A program made the translations under genes and the position numbers. From Streptomyces xanthophaeus (GTDB lineage Bacteria; Actinomycetota; Actinomycetes; Streptomycetales; Streptomycetaceae), in assembly GCF_030440515.1 (NCBI RefSeq), contig NZ_CP076543.1, forward strand, positions 2,294,001 to 2,358,000: a stretch of DNA of 64,000 bases. Reading direction: 5' to 3'. Shown piece by piece: positions 8,562 to 16,568 of the stretch; position 1 is the first letter of the stretch, and each line of letters opens with the position of its first letter. The notes under the pieces are model-generated. The model was not told the origin of the DNA. It saw nothing but the letters and a program-made list of their open reading frames with translations, and made no database searches.

Positions 8562-8577
8562 TCGAACGTGTGTTTGG
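8562..8577 (+). promoter_or_regulatory. LexA (SOS) box, proximal copy upstream of lexA
   Basis: TCGAACGTGTGTTTGG matches TCGAAC-N4-GTTCGA with a perfect left half and a weaker right half. It sits about 60-80 bp ahead of the lexA start, within the likely promoter, as expected for autorepression. Confidence 0.7.
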
Positions 8578-8639
8578 CGCAACCTTTCGAAAGCTACTAC
8601 CGTTGTCCAGCTAGGGAGAACATTTCGAGAGGGGCCGAC

Positions 8640-9434
8640 GTGACCACCACCGCAGACAGTGCCGCCATCACTGCCCAGAACCGCTCCCAGAGCCGACTCG
8701 AGCCGGTGCATGCCATGAACGACGCAAACCTGAACCCGGATGCGGAACCCGTAGTACGCCCCGCACGCTCGCTGCCAGGTCGACCTCCAGGCATCCGCGC
8801 CGACAGCTCCGGGCTCACGGACCGGCAGCGGAGGGTCATCGAGGTCATTCGCGACTCCGTGCAGCGTCGGGGTTACCCGCCGTCGATGCGGGAGATCGGC
8901 CAGGCGGTCGGCCTGTCCAGCACCTCGTCGGTCGCACACCAGCTGATGGCCCTGGAGCGCAAGGGCTTCCTGCGCCGTGACCCGCACCGCCCCCGGGCCT
9001 ACGAGGTGCGCGGCTCCGACCAGCCGAGCTCGCAGCCCACGGACACCACCGGCAAGCCCGCCGCCTCCTACGTTCCCCTGGTCGGCCGGATCGCGGCCGG
9101 CGGCCCGATCCTCGCCGAGGAGTCGGTCGAAGACGTCTTCCCGCTCCCCCGCCAGCTGGTCGGCGACGGCGAGCTCTTCGTGCTCAAGGTCGTCGGCGAC
9201 TCGATGATCGAGGCCGCCATCTGTGACGGCGACTGGGTCACGGTCCGTCGGCAGCCGGTCGCGGAGAACGGTGACATCGTCGCCGCGATGCTCGACGGCG
9301 AAGCCACGGTCAAGCGCTTCAAGCGCGAGGACGGCCACGTCTGGCTCCTCCCGCACAACGCCGCCTACCAGCCGATCCCCGGCGACGAGGCGACGATCCT
9401 CGGCAAGGTCGTCGCGGTACTGCGTCGGGTCTGA
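8640..9434 (+). CDS. lexA: SOS repressor LexA
   Basis: LexA represses DNA-damage genes and cleaves itself when RecA filaments form. The 264-residue protein has an N-terminal winged HTH (about 58-125, [16 protein letters not shown] and the recognition segment [17 protein letters not shown]) and a C-terminal S24 peptidase domain. The cleavage site Ala153-Gly154 (RIAAGGP), nucleophile Ser188 (VGDSMIE) and general base Lys225 (ATVKRF) are all present. The GTG at 8640 is chosen because GAGAGG lies ahead of it and the product then matches the known Streptomyces N-terminus MTTTADSA. Two SOS-type boxes lie upstream. It is divergent from nrdRJ and converges on a helicase gene. Confidence 0.97.
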   Translation: MTTTADSAAITAQNRSQSRLEPVHAMNDANLNPDAEPVVRPARSLPGRPPGIRADSSGLTDRQRRVIEVIRDSVQRRGYPPSMREIGQAVGLSSTSSVAHQLMALERKGFLRRDPHRPRAYEVRGSDQPSSQPTDTTGKPAASYVPLVGRIAAGGPILAEESVEDVFPLPRQLVGDGELFVLKVVGDSMIEAAICDGDWVTVRRQPVAENGDIVAAMLDGEATVKRFKREDGHVWLLPHNAAYQPIPGDEATILGKVVAVLRRV

Positions 9435-9453
9435 CCCCCGCCGCCCCCATACA

Positions 9454-9492
9454 GCCCCCGGGACCCACTGCGCCGGTTCCGGGGGTTGTTCT
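9454..9492 (+). terminator. Terminator of lexA
   Basis: CCCCGGGACC pairs with GGTTCCGGGG (one G:T pair) across a 10-nt loop, followed by TTGTTCTGTT. It begins 20 bp after the lexA stop. Confidence 0.75.
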
Positions 9493-9528
9493 GTTCTTTG
9501 CGGCTGAACCGCCACCGCTGTCGCGGAA

Positions 9529-11499
9529 CTACTTGCCGTCAGCCTGAGCGGCAGCGTCGATCGCGGCGAGCGAGCGGCGGGCCTGATTGCGGTCCGTGGT
9601 GTACCAGAAGTCCGGCAGCGTGGCCCGCAGGAAGCTCCCGTACCGGGCCGTCGCCAGCCGGGGGTCCAGGACCGCCACGACTCCCCGGTCGCCCGAGGCC
9701 CGTACGAGACGGCCCGCGCCCTGTGCCATCAGCAGTGCGGCATGCGTGGCCGCCACAGCCATGAAGCCGTTGCCGCCGTGCTCCTCGACCGACTTCTGGC
9801 GGGCGCTCATCAGCGGGTCGTCGGGGCGCGGGAAGGGGATCCGGTCCATGACCACGAGCTGGCAGCTGGGACCGGGCACGTCCACGCCCTGCCAGAGCGA
9901 CAGCGTCCCGAACAGGCAGGTCTTCGGGTCGGCGGCGAAGGACTTGATCAGCTCACCGAGGGTTTCCTCGCCCTGGAGCAGGATCGGGTTGTCGAGCCGG
10001 CCGCGCAGCTCCTCGGCAGCCGCCTTGGCGCCGCGCATGGAGGAGAAGAGACCGAGGGTGCGGCCGCCGGCCGCCTCGATCAGCTCGGCGAGCTCGTCCA
10101 TCATGTCGCCGCGGGTCCCCTCGCGGCCCGGCGTGGCCAGGTGCTTGGCGACGTAGAGGATGCCCTGCTTGGGATAGTCGAAGGGCGAGCCGACGTCGAG
10201 CCCGCTCCAGACGGGTACGTCGTCGCCCTCGACCCCCTCGGGGGACAGGCCCAGGGAGGCCGCGACCCCGTTGAAGTCGCCGCCCAGCTTGAGGGTGGCG
10301 GAGGTCAGGACCACGGAACGGTCCTCGAACAGCTTCTCGCGCAGCAGGCCGGACACCGACAGGGGCGCGACCCGGAGGGTGGCGCCGAAGCGGTCGTGGC
10401 GCTCGTACCAGACCACGTCGTACTCGGAGCCGTTGGTGATCCGCTCCGCCACCCCGTGGATGCTCTCCACCGCGGCCAGCGCCTGCTTGCGCACCGCGTC
10501 CTCGTCGTGGACGGACTTGTCCCGGGTCGCGCCGATCGCCGAGATCACATTGCGCGCGGAGTCCCGCAGGGACGTCAGCGCGTAGCCGAGGTCCTCGGGG
10601 ATCTGCTCCAGGCGGCCCGGGAGCGCCAGCTCCATGACCCGCTCGAAGGTTTCGGAGGCGGTCTGCAGGGAGTCCGCGGTCTTCTCGTCGACCAGCTTGG
10701 CGGCGCGCTTCACGGCCCGGTTGACCTGGCCCGGGGTGAGCTCGCCGGTGGCGACCCCGGTCACCCGGGAAACCAGCTCGTGGGCCTCGTCCACGATCAG
10801 CACCTCGTGCTGCGGCAGGACGGGGGCGCCTTCGATGGCGTCGATGGCGAGCAGGGCGTGGTTGGTGACGACCACGTCCGCGAGCTTGGCCCGCTCCCGG
10901 GCGGCCTCCGCGAAGCACTCGGCGCCGTACGCGCACTTCGTCGCACCCAGGCACTCGCGGGAGGAGACGGAGATCTGCGACCAGGCCTTGTCCGAAACAC
11001 CCGGAGTCAGGTCGTCTCGGTCGCCGGTCTCGGTCTCGTCCGCCCAGTCACGCATGCGCAGCAGGTCCTGGCCGAGCTTGCTGGTGGGTGCGGCCGCCTC
11101 GAACTGGTCGAAGAGGCCGTCCTCCTCGTCCTGCGGAGCGCCCTCGTGCAGGCGGTGCAGGCACAGGTAGTTCGACCGGCCCTTGAGCATGGCGAACTGA
11201 GGGCGGCGGCGCAGCTGCGGGTGCAGTGCCTCCACCGTCCGTGGCAGATCGCGTTCGACGAGCTGCCGCTGGAGGGCGAGGGTCGCCGTGGCGACGACCA
11301 CGCGCTCACCGTGCGCGAGGGCCGGAACCAGATAGCCGAGGGACTTGCCGGTACCGGTACCGGCCTGGATCAGCCGGTGGGAGTTGTCGTCGATCGCTTC
11401 GGCGACGGCTTCGGCCATGGCTACCTGGCCGGGGCGCTCCGTGCCGCCGACGGCGGAGACGGCGGCGTGCAGCAGGTCGGGGAGGGAGGGCTTCGTCAT
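9529..11499 (-). CDS. DinG/XPD-like ATP-dependent DNA helicase
   Basis: This 656-residue superfamily 2 helicase is of the DinG/XPD type, which unwinds forked or R-loop DNA 5' to 3'. Walker A is AGTGTGKS (near residue 47), the DEAH box is in LIVDEAHEL, and the C-terminal motifs QGVDVPG and QGAGRLVR are present. Four cysteines between motifs I and II (NYLCLHR, ECLGATKC, YGAEC) suit an iron-sulfur cluster as in DinG. The ATG at 11499 follows a DNA-damage-type promoter by only 10 bp, which makes the longer frame opening at 11541 unlikely. It lies next to, and converges on, lexA, and probably acts in repair of collapsed replication forks. Confidence 0.92.
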   Translation of the reverse strand: MTKPSLPDLLHAAVSAVGGTERPGQVAMAEAVAEAIDDNSHRLIQAGTGTGKSLGYLVPALAHGERVVVATATLALQRQLVERDLPRTVEALHPQLRRRPQFAMLKGRSNYLCLHRLHEGAPQDEEDGLFDQFEAAAPTSKLGQDLLRMRDWADETETGDRDDLTPGVSDKAWSQISVSSRECLGATKCAYGAECFAEAARERAKLADVVVTNHALLAIDAIEGAPVLPQHEVLIVDEAHELVSRVTGVATGELTPGQVNRAVKRAAKLVDEKTADSLQTASETFERVMELALPGRLEQIPEDLGYALTSLRDSARNVISAIGATRDKSVHDEDAVRKQALAAVESIHGVAERITNGSEYDVVWYERHDRFGATLRVAPLSVSGLLREKLFEDRSVVLTSATLKLGGDFNGVAASLGLSPEGVEGDDVPVWSGLDVGSPFDYPKQGILYVAKHLATPGREGTRGDMMDELAELIEAAGGRTLGLFSSMRGAKAAAEELRGRLDNPILLQGEETLGELIKSFAADPKTCLFGTLSLWQGVDVPGPSCQLVVMDRIPFPRPDDPLMSARQKSVEEHGGNGFMAVAATHAALLMAQGAGRLVRASGDRGVVAVLDPRLATARYGSFLRATLPDFWYTTDRNQARRSLAAIDAAAQADGK

Positions 11500-11509
11500 A
11501 GCACTGCCA

Positions 11510-11532
11510 ACCCTACGGGGCCGCACTGACAG
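11510..11532 (-). promoter_or_regulatory. RecA-independent DNA-damage promoter of the DinG-like helicase
   Basis: On the minus strand the sequence reads CTGTCAGTG-N8-TAGGGT, one base short of the consensus TTGTCAGTG-N8-TANNNT for the RecA-independent damage promoter (PafBC-dependent in mycobacteria; first described at Streptomyces recA). Transcription should start about 7 bases beyond the -10, near 11503, leaving only about 4 bases before the ATG at 11499. The mRNA would be nearly leaderless. Confidence 0.75.
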
Positions 11533-11551
11533 CGAGCGCATCGGCGAGCAA

Positions 11552-13444
11552 TCATGGCCGGTACAGAGGGTTGGGTACGGTGCCGTGCTGCACGGCGTGC
11601 GGGCGGTCCGGGCGGTCGCGGTAGCCGTCCTCGTAGAGCCGGTTCCGGTTGAGGCAGAGCCGTCCGATGCGTTCGCCGAGCAGGTCGAAGAGCTCGTAGC
11701 GGTCCTTGAGCTCCGGGAAGCGGGTCTGGTGGCGCAGGATCTCCGCCCGTACGAGGGACCAGAACTCGCTCTCCGGGACGCCGAGGCCGTCCTCGCACAG
11801 GGCCGAGAGGTAGCGGAAGACGCCGACGAACAGCCCGGAGTGGATGAACTGGGGCAGGAAGTCGGCGGGCTCGGTGAGCAGGACCGCTCGGACCTCGTCG
11901 GGCAGGGACTCCAGCTCGGGCAGCGGCTCGTCGGTGATGTTGACGTCGTCCACGAAGTCCTTGACCGCGAGCCGGACCGGGACGTCCTGCTCGTCGAAGA
12001 TCACGATGGCGTTCTCGCCGTGCGGGGAGAAAACGGTGCCATAGCGGTAGAGGAAACGGAGCAGCGGGGGCAGGAGGGCGGCGAACAGGCGCTGCAGCCA
12101 GACGGTGGGGGTCAGTCCGGACCGGGCGACGAGCTCGGCGGTGAAGGACCGGCCGCGCGGGTCGGTGTGGAGGAGGGAGGCGAGCGTGCGGGCGCGCTCG
12201 CCGGGTGCCAGCAGGCCGGTCAGGGGCTCGCGCCAGATCGCACCGAGGAGCTCCTTGTACTGGTACGGAACCTCCGGGAGCTCGTCGTAGACGGGGTGGC
12301 GGACGGTGACGGAGGCGACCTCGCCGAGCAGGACGACCCGGCACTCGTCGCGGAGGAAGGGGTCGCCGTCGCGGAGGGAGTGGATCCAGGCGGTGACGGC
12401 GGGGGCCGCGAGCGCGAGGTCACTGGGCAGTCCGCGCCAGACCATGGTGTTGAAGACGGAGAGCGGGAGTTTGAGGCTGTGCCGGTCGGGCCGGCTGAGG
12501 TTGAGGAAGGTGCGGACGGACTGCTGCGGGAGACGCACGTCGGGATCGGCGGGGAGCGGCACCAGGGCGCCGGAGGTGAGCGCCGGGGCGAAGAGGGGGA
12601 GGACGACCTCGTCCCACTGCCAGGGGTGGACCGGGAGGTAGAGGTAGTGGACCGGGTCGAGGCCGCGGTCGCGCAGGGACCGGTCGAAGGTGGCCCGGGT
12701 GACGGGGTCGAGCTCTGCCGTGTAGAGACGGGCGGGATCCTCCAGTCCGGCGGTCCCGCGGTAGGCGGCGAGCGTGGTGTGGGCGGCGAGCCAGGGCAGC
12801 CGCTGGCGGGTGCGGGCCTCGGGGGCCCAGGCTGCGGTGTCGGAGGCGGAGAGTCCGATGCGGCCCTTGTTGGGGACGAGCCAGGGGTGGCCGGTCTGGT
12901 GGCCTTCGAGGGCGGCGTAGTCGAGGTCGGCGAGGACGTCGGCGGTGAGTGCCGTGTGGTCGAGCCGGGCGTCGGCGGTGAGGGTGGCGCTGAGCTCGCG
13001 GACGAGGTGACCGAGAGTGGGTCCGTCCAGGCCGAGGAGGGTACGCGCCCGGATGAGGAAGGCGTACGGGTCCCCGAAGGCGGTCGGGCTCCCGAGGTCG
13101 CCCGGCACGTTCGGTGAGGGCGGTGACGTCGGCGCGCGCGCCGGCGGGGTCAGGGTGATCGTGTCCGGGGCGACGTGCCAGCTGCCGTACGAGCGCCGGC
13201 GGGCGCGGAAGCCGAGGCTGCTGCCGTCGTCGAGGGTCAGGGTCCAGGCGTCCCCGGCGGCGGCCGGTGCGGGGACGGGGCGGATGATCTCCTCGTAGGC
13301 GAACTCGCCGAGCATCTTGGCGAGCATCCGGCGGGCGGCGAAGTCCCAGGTCGCACCGTTGAGTTCGGGCGGCGTGCAGGGGTGCTGGGGCGACGGCGGC
13401 ACGGCGGGTTCGGCCGCGTCGGGGGCTGCGGGGAAGTTCGGCAC
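11552..13444 (-). CDS. IucA/IucC family siderophore synthetase (NIS synthetase)
   Basis: This 630-residue NRPS-independent siderophore (NIS) synthetase adenylates a carboxylate and condenses it with an amine or alcohol. Family landmarks include the ATP/phosphate-binding region HPWQWDEVVLP, the segment SVRTFLNLS...SLKLPLSVFNT, and the HGENAIVIFD motif in the FhuF-like C-terminal part. Length and motif order resemble type C enzymes (DesD, IucC, RhbF), which often perform the final condensations. The GTG at 13444 has GAGGAG ahead of it. It is the last gene of a four-gene operon, 98 bp after the acyltransferase gene. No iron-regulator (DmdR/IdeR) box is evident. The product of the homologous S. 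coelicolor cluster is not known to me. Confidence 0.92.
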   Translation of the reverse strand: MPNFPAAPDAAEPAVPPSPQHPCTPPELNGATWDFAARRMLAKMLGEFAYEEIIRPVPAPAAAGDAWTLTLDDGSSLGFRARRRSYGSWHVAPDTITLTPPARAPTSPPSPNVPGDLGSPTAFGDPYAFLIRARTLLGLDGPTLGHLVRELSATLTADARLDHTALTADVLADLDYAALEGHQTGHPWLVPNKGRIGLSASDTAAWAPEARTRQRLPWLAAHTTLAAYRGTAGLEDPARLYTAELDPVTRATFDRSLRDRGLDPVHYLYLPVHPWQWDEVVLPLFAPALTSGALVPLPADPDVRLPQQSVRTFLNLSRPDRHSLKLPLSVFNTMVWRGLPSDLALAAPAVTAWIHSLRDGDPFLRDECRVVLLGEVASVTVRHPVYDELPEVPYQYKELLGAIWREPLTGLLAPGERARTLASLLHTDPRGRSFTAELVARSGLTPTVWLQRLFAALLPPLLRFLYRYGTVFSPHGENAIVIFDEQDVPVRLAVKDFVDDVNITDEPLPELESLPDEVRAVLLTEPADFLPQFIHSGLFVGVFRYLSALCEDGLGVPESEFWSLVRAEILRHQTRFPELKDRYELFDLLGERIGRLCLNRNRLYEDGYRDRPDRPHAVQHGTVPNPLYRP

Positions 13445-13542
13445 GTGGCTCCTCGGAGGTCGGGAACTTTGCTTCGCTACGCAGAGTTATCGAAGGGAGA
13501 GGTGCGAAGCTGCCGACGACGGTCGGGGTTGCGGGGCGGCAC

Positions 13543-14256
13543 TCAGAGGAGATTGCGCAGCGCCCGCTCCCGGATCATCAGGGCGGCCCGCTTCTCGGGA
13601 AGGTCGATTTCCGCGGAGCAGCGGAAACCGGAGTTCAGGAAGGCTGATACGGAGGGGGTGTTGCGGATGTCCGGTTCCGCGACGACGCGTGTGCAGCGGG
13701 GGCGGTTGCCGAGGACCAGGTCGGCGACGGCGCGCAGCAGAGCTGTTCCCAGTCCCCTGCCACGGTTCGTGCCGTCTCCGATGAGCAGGTGGATACCCGT
13801 GTCGTGGGGGCGCGCCGGGTAGTGCCCGGAGAGCGGGTCGAGGTCGGCCCGGTAGATCTCCCAGTAACTCATCGGCGTGCCGTCGAGGAGGCCGAGGCAG
13901 GGGATGCTGCGGCCGTCGCCGTCGAGCTGGGCCCGCAGGTGGTCGGCGGTGACCGCGGCAGGGCCCGCGAGCTCCCAGTAGGCGGCCACCTCGGGATCGT
14001 TCATCCAGCCGGTGAGGAGCTCCAGGTCGCGACCGGGCCGCACGGGTTCGAGGCGGAAGGCTCCGGCGGGTGTGGTGACGCTGCCCCAGATGGCGGGGGA
14101 ATCGAGCAGGTCGGCTTCGGCGAGCAGAGGCAACAGTTGTGCGTCGAGGCGTTGTCCACGCCTGCCGCCGGCAACTTTGACGACGCCGGTGGCGGTGCGG
14201 GTGCCGTGGGCGGATCCGGTGGCCGGAGCTGGGGCTGAGGTGTGGGTGGAGGGCAT
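13543..14256 (-). CDS. Siderophore-type GNAT N-acyltransferase
   Basis: This 237-residue protein has a GNAT domain of the IucB/RhbD/AlcB siderophore class, which N-acylates a (hydroxyl)amine from an acyl-CoA. The characteristic segment is LTGWMNDPEVAAYWELAGP (residues 81-99), followed by SYWEIYRADLD and the CoA loop GRGLGTALL near residues 167-173. The first 35 residues are low-complexity. The ATG at 14256 has GAGAAGAG ahead of it. It lies between two IucA/IucC genes, 32 bp after the first. In aerobactin- and rhizobactin-type pathways the acceptor is first N-hydroxylated; no monooxygenase is encoded nearby, so the acceptor here is uncertain. Confidence 0.88.
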   Translation of the reverse strand: MPSTHTSAPAPATGSAHGTRTATGVVKVAGGRRGQRLDAQLLPLLAEADLLDSPAIWGSVTTPAGAFRLEPVRPGRDLELLTGWMNDPEVAAYWELAGPAAVTADHLRAQLDGDGRSIPCLGLLDGTPMSYWEIYRADLDPLSGHYPARPHDTGIHLLIGDGTNRGRGLGTALLRAVADLVLGNRPRCTRVVAEPDIRNTPSVSAFLNSGFRCSAEIDLPEKRAALMIRERALRNLL

Positions 14257-14288
14257 CGGGGGCTCTTCTCCGCGTCGGCGCCGACGCG

Positions 14289-16547
14289 TCAATCGTGAAG
14301 GGGGTTGGTGATGGTGACGTAGACGGACTGGGTGTCGACGGGGCCGACCAGCTCGTCGAGGCCGCCCAGGCGGGTGAGGAGATTCGCCTTGCAGCGCAGG
14401 GTGGGCGAGTCGAGCAGCCGTGCGGGGAGCGGGCCGAGGCCTGCGGCCTTGGCGAGGAAGCGGCGGAAGGCGGCGAGGAGGACCCGCTCGTCCGCGAGGC
14501 GCTGGGATCCGAAGGCACCGATGAGGCCGAGCACGTTGTTGATGCCGAGGTAGTAGGCGAAGCGTTCGTCGGTGACGGCGTCGGAGACGAAGGTGTCGCT
14601 GGCGCTTCCGATGCCGGGGAGCCGGTGCTCCAGTTCCGCGCGGCGCGATTCGCGGAAGTAGTAGCCCTGGTTGTCGCGGTAGCGGCCGCCGATCGGCCAG
14701 CCGGCCGGGTCGAGGAGCACCAGGGTGTTCTGCTGGTGCGCTTCGAGGGCGATACCGGCGAGCGCGTCGAAGGCGAGGACCGGCAGCACCACGTGGTCGA
14801 GGTAGCGCAGGAACCACTCGGCGGCGACGGCGGACGTGGTGTGGCCGGTGGCGGTGGCGAGCCCGGTGACGAGCTCGGCGAGGCGGGAGCTCATGGTGGT
14901 CCGGCCGGGCCACGGGCGGGGAGCGGTGAGTGCGGCGATGCAGACGGGGTCGTCGCCCGAACGGAAGGGGTTGTGGCGCAGCAGGGCGTCGAGTCCGGGC
15001 ACGGGGGTTCCGTCCGGGGCGTCCACGGCGACCCAGGCGGGGTCGCGGACGATGTCGAAGGCGGGGTGGGACGCCTGCCACTGCTCGGCGAGGCCGGTGC
15101 GGAGCAGCCGGTGCACCTCGACGCCGCGGTGGAGTTCCTTGCGGAGGTTCTCGCGGCGGGAGTTGGTGATGCGCAGGCCCAGGGAGAGCTTGAGCATCGC
15201 GGGGGCGCCCGGGCGGTGGACGGTGCGGACGGAGGAGGTGGGGTACCAGGGCTCGCCGTGCGTGCCCAGGTCGTGCAGAAGTCCCGCATCGCGGAGGGCG
15301 GTGACGGCGGGGCGCTGGAGCAGGTCGCGGGCCTGCCAGGGGTGCAGGGGAAGGGGGGTGGTGCCGTTGGGCAGCGGGAGCCCGGGGGCGAGTCGGCCGA
15401 GGAGCTGTGGGGCGGAGACGGGGCGGCCGCTCTCGGTCCAGGCCGATTCGCTGGCAAGAGCTGCGGGTTCGACCGCGAACCAGTGCAGGGGGAACGAGCC
15501 GTGGAGTTCGGGTGAGTAGCGGCGTACCTCGGCCTCGGAGAGTCCTTCACGGCTCTTCGGGTCCGGCTGGAGGGGGTGACCGAGGAGGAGCGCCTGTTCG
15601 GCGGTGAGGAAACGGTCCCCGCCGACGGGGGCCGGGGCGGTGGGGCGTTCCCGCCGGTCGGCGATGAATTCGGCGGTCCGGCGCACCGAGTCGGCGACCC
15701 GGCCGACGAGGTCGGCGGCGCCTCGGCCACCGCTCGTGCCCTCACGGGCGATGAGCGCGGCAAGGGTGACGGCGTCGAGGGAGGGGGCGGCAGCGGTCGT
15801 TCCTTCGAGCCGGACGGCACCGAATCGGTGCCAGCCGGCGTGGGACCAGTGGCGGACAGGGACGAGCAGGGCGGTGCCGGACGCGGGAAGGGGGATACGC
15901 AGGGGGGTTCCAGCGGGGCCGTCGGGGCGGCCGAGACCGGATTCGCGGACCCAGCAGCGGAGCAGGTTCTCCACCGCCGCGGCCTCGGCGGCGACGGCCG
16001 GGTCGGGGTGGTTGAGGAGGTCGGGCAGGGTGGTCGGCTCCAGCCGGAGGGGGCTCGTCCATCCGGAACGGGGCCGTGGTGTGCCGTCCTTCTGCCGCGG
16101 CACCGTGGCCGTTGCCCCGGCTCCGGTCCCGGTGGCGGCCGTGACCGTCGGGGGGAGCTGCTCGGCCGGTGCTCCGGGGTCGCCCGCCGGGCCCGGCTGC
16201 GGCTGCTCGGCCGTGGCTCCGTCGGCGTGGGGCGGCGTGCCGGCCGGGGACAGGGTCGGGGTCGGGGCGTCCTCGGCGGGGACGGGCCGGGTCGGCGGGC
16301 CGACCGCGGAACCCGGGGCCTGTACCTTGGGCGCGTCGGGCCGGGGCGTCGGGCACGGCGGCTCCGCGGCCTCCCGTAGCGGCGCCGCGGTGCCGGGCGG
16401 CGGTGACGGCTGCCCCGGGGCGACGGCGTCCTCATGGTCCGGGAGCGACCGCGGCTGCGCCTGGGCCGGTCCCGGCGGTGGGGCGGGCCGGTCGCAAGAC
16501 AGCGGCTGGGTCTCCGTGATGGGGGTGGACTGGTGCGGGTCTGGCAT
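14289..16547 (-). CDS. IucA/IucC family siderophore synthetase with Pro-rich N-terminal extension
   Basis: This 752-residue NIS synthetase resembles IucA/RhbC. Landmarks are PLHPWQARDLLQ, the ATP-site segment MLKLSLGLRITNSRRE and the EAHQQNT motif, followed by RDNQGYYFRESR. Unlike its paralog it has roughly 165 extra N-terminal residues, almost all Pro, Ala, Gly and Thr, before the conserved domain begins near RPRSGWTSPLRLEP. That extension has normal Streptomyces codon use but no recognisable fold. The true start may lie further downstream at a non-ATG codon. It starts 21 bp after the aminotransferase gene ends, so the two are surely co-transcribed. Confidence 0.88.
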   Translation of the reverse strand: MPDPHQSTPITETQPLSCDRPAPPPGPAQAQPRSLPDHEDAVAPGQPSPPPGTAAPLREAAEPPCPTPRPDAPKVQAPGSAVGPPTRPVPAEDAPTPTLSPAGTPPHADGATAEQPQPGPAGDPGAPAEQLPPTVTAATGTGAGATATVPRQKDGTPRPRSGWTSPLRLEPTTLPDLLNHPDPAVAAEAAAVENLLRCWVRESGLGRPDGPAGTPLRIPLPASGTALLVPVRHWSHAGWHRFGAVRLEGTTAAAPSLDAVTLAALIAREGTSGGRGAADLVGRVADSVRRTAEFIADRRERPTAPAPVGGDRFLTAEQALLLGHPLQPDPKSREGLSEAEVRRYSPELHGSFPLHWFAVEPAALASESAWTESGRPVSAPQLLGRLAPGLPLPNGTTPLPLHPWQARDLLQRPAVTALRDAGLLHDLGTHGEPWYPTSSVRTVHRPGAPAMLKLSLGLRITNSRRENLRKELHRGVEVHRLLRTGLAEQWQASHPAFDIVRDPAWVAVDAPDGTPVPGLDALLRHNPFRSGDDPVCIAALTAPRPWPGRTTMSSRLAELVTGLATATGHTTSAVAAEWFLRYLDHVVLPVLAFDALAGIALEAHQQNTLVLLDPAGWPIGGRYRDNQGYYFRESRRAELEHRLPGIGSASDTFVSDAVTDERFAYYLGINNVLGLIGAFGSQRLADERVLLAAFRRFLAKAAGLGPLPARLLDSPTLRCKANLLTRLGGLDELVGPVDTQSVYVTITNPLHD

Positions 16548-16568
16548 CGCGGGTCCTCGGGGTACGGG

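Larger units (their letters stand above)
8171..8639. other. Divergent nrdR-lexA control region
   Basis: This 469 bp stretch holds no credible gene. It carries the paired NrdR boxes on the nrdR side and two LexA-type boxes on the lexA side, described separately. The central part (about 8360-8480) shows nothing I can assign beyond general GC-rich sequence. Confidence 0.8.

Noticed and set aside
9742..11529. 595-codon open frame antisense to the DinG-like helicase
   Set aside because: Low-complexity Val/Gly/Gln-rich product with no motif or ribosome site; a GC shadow.
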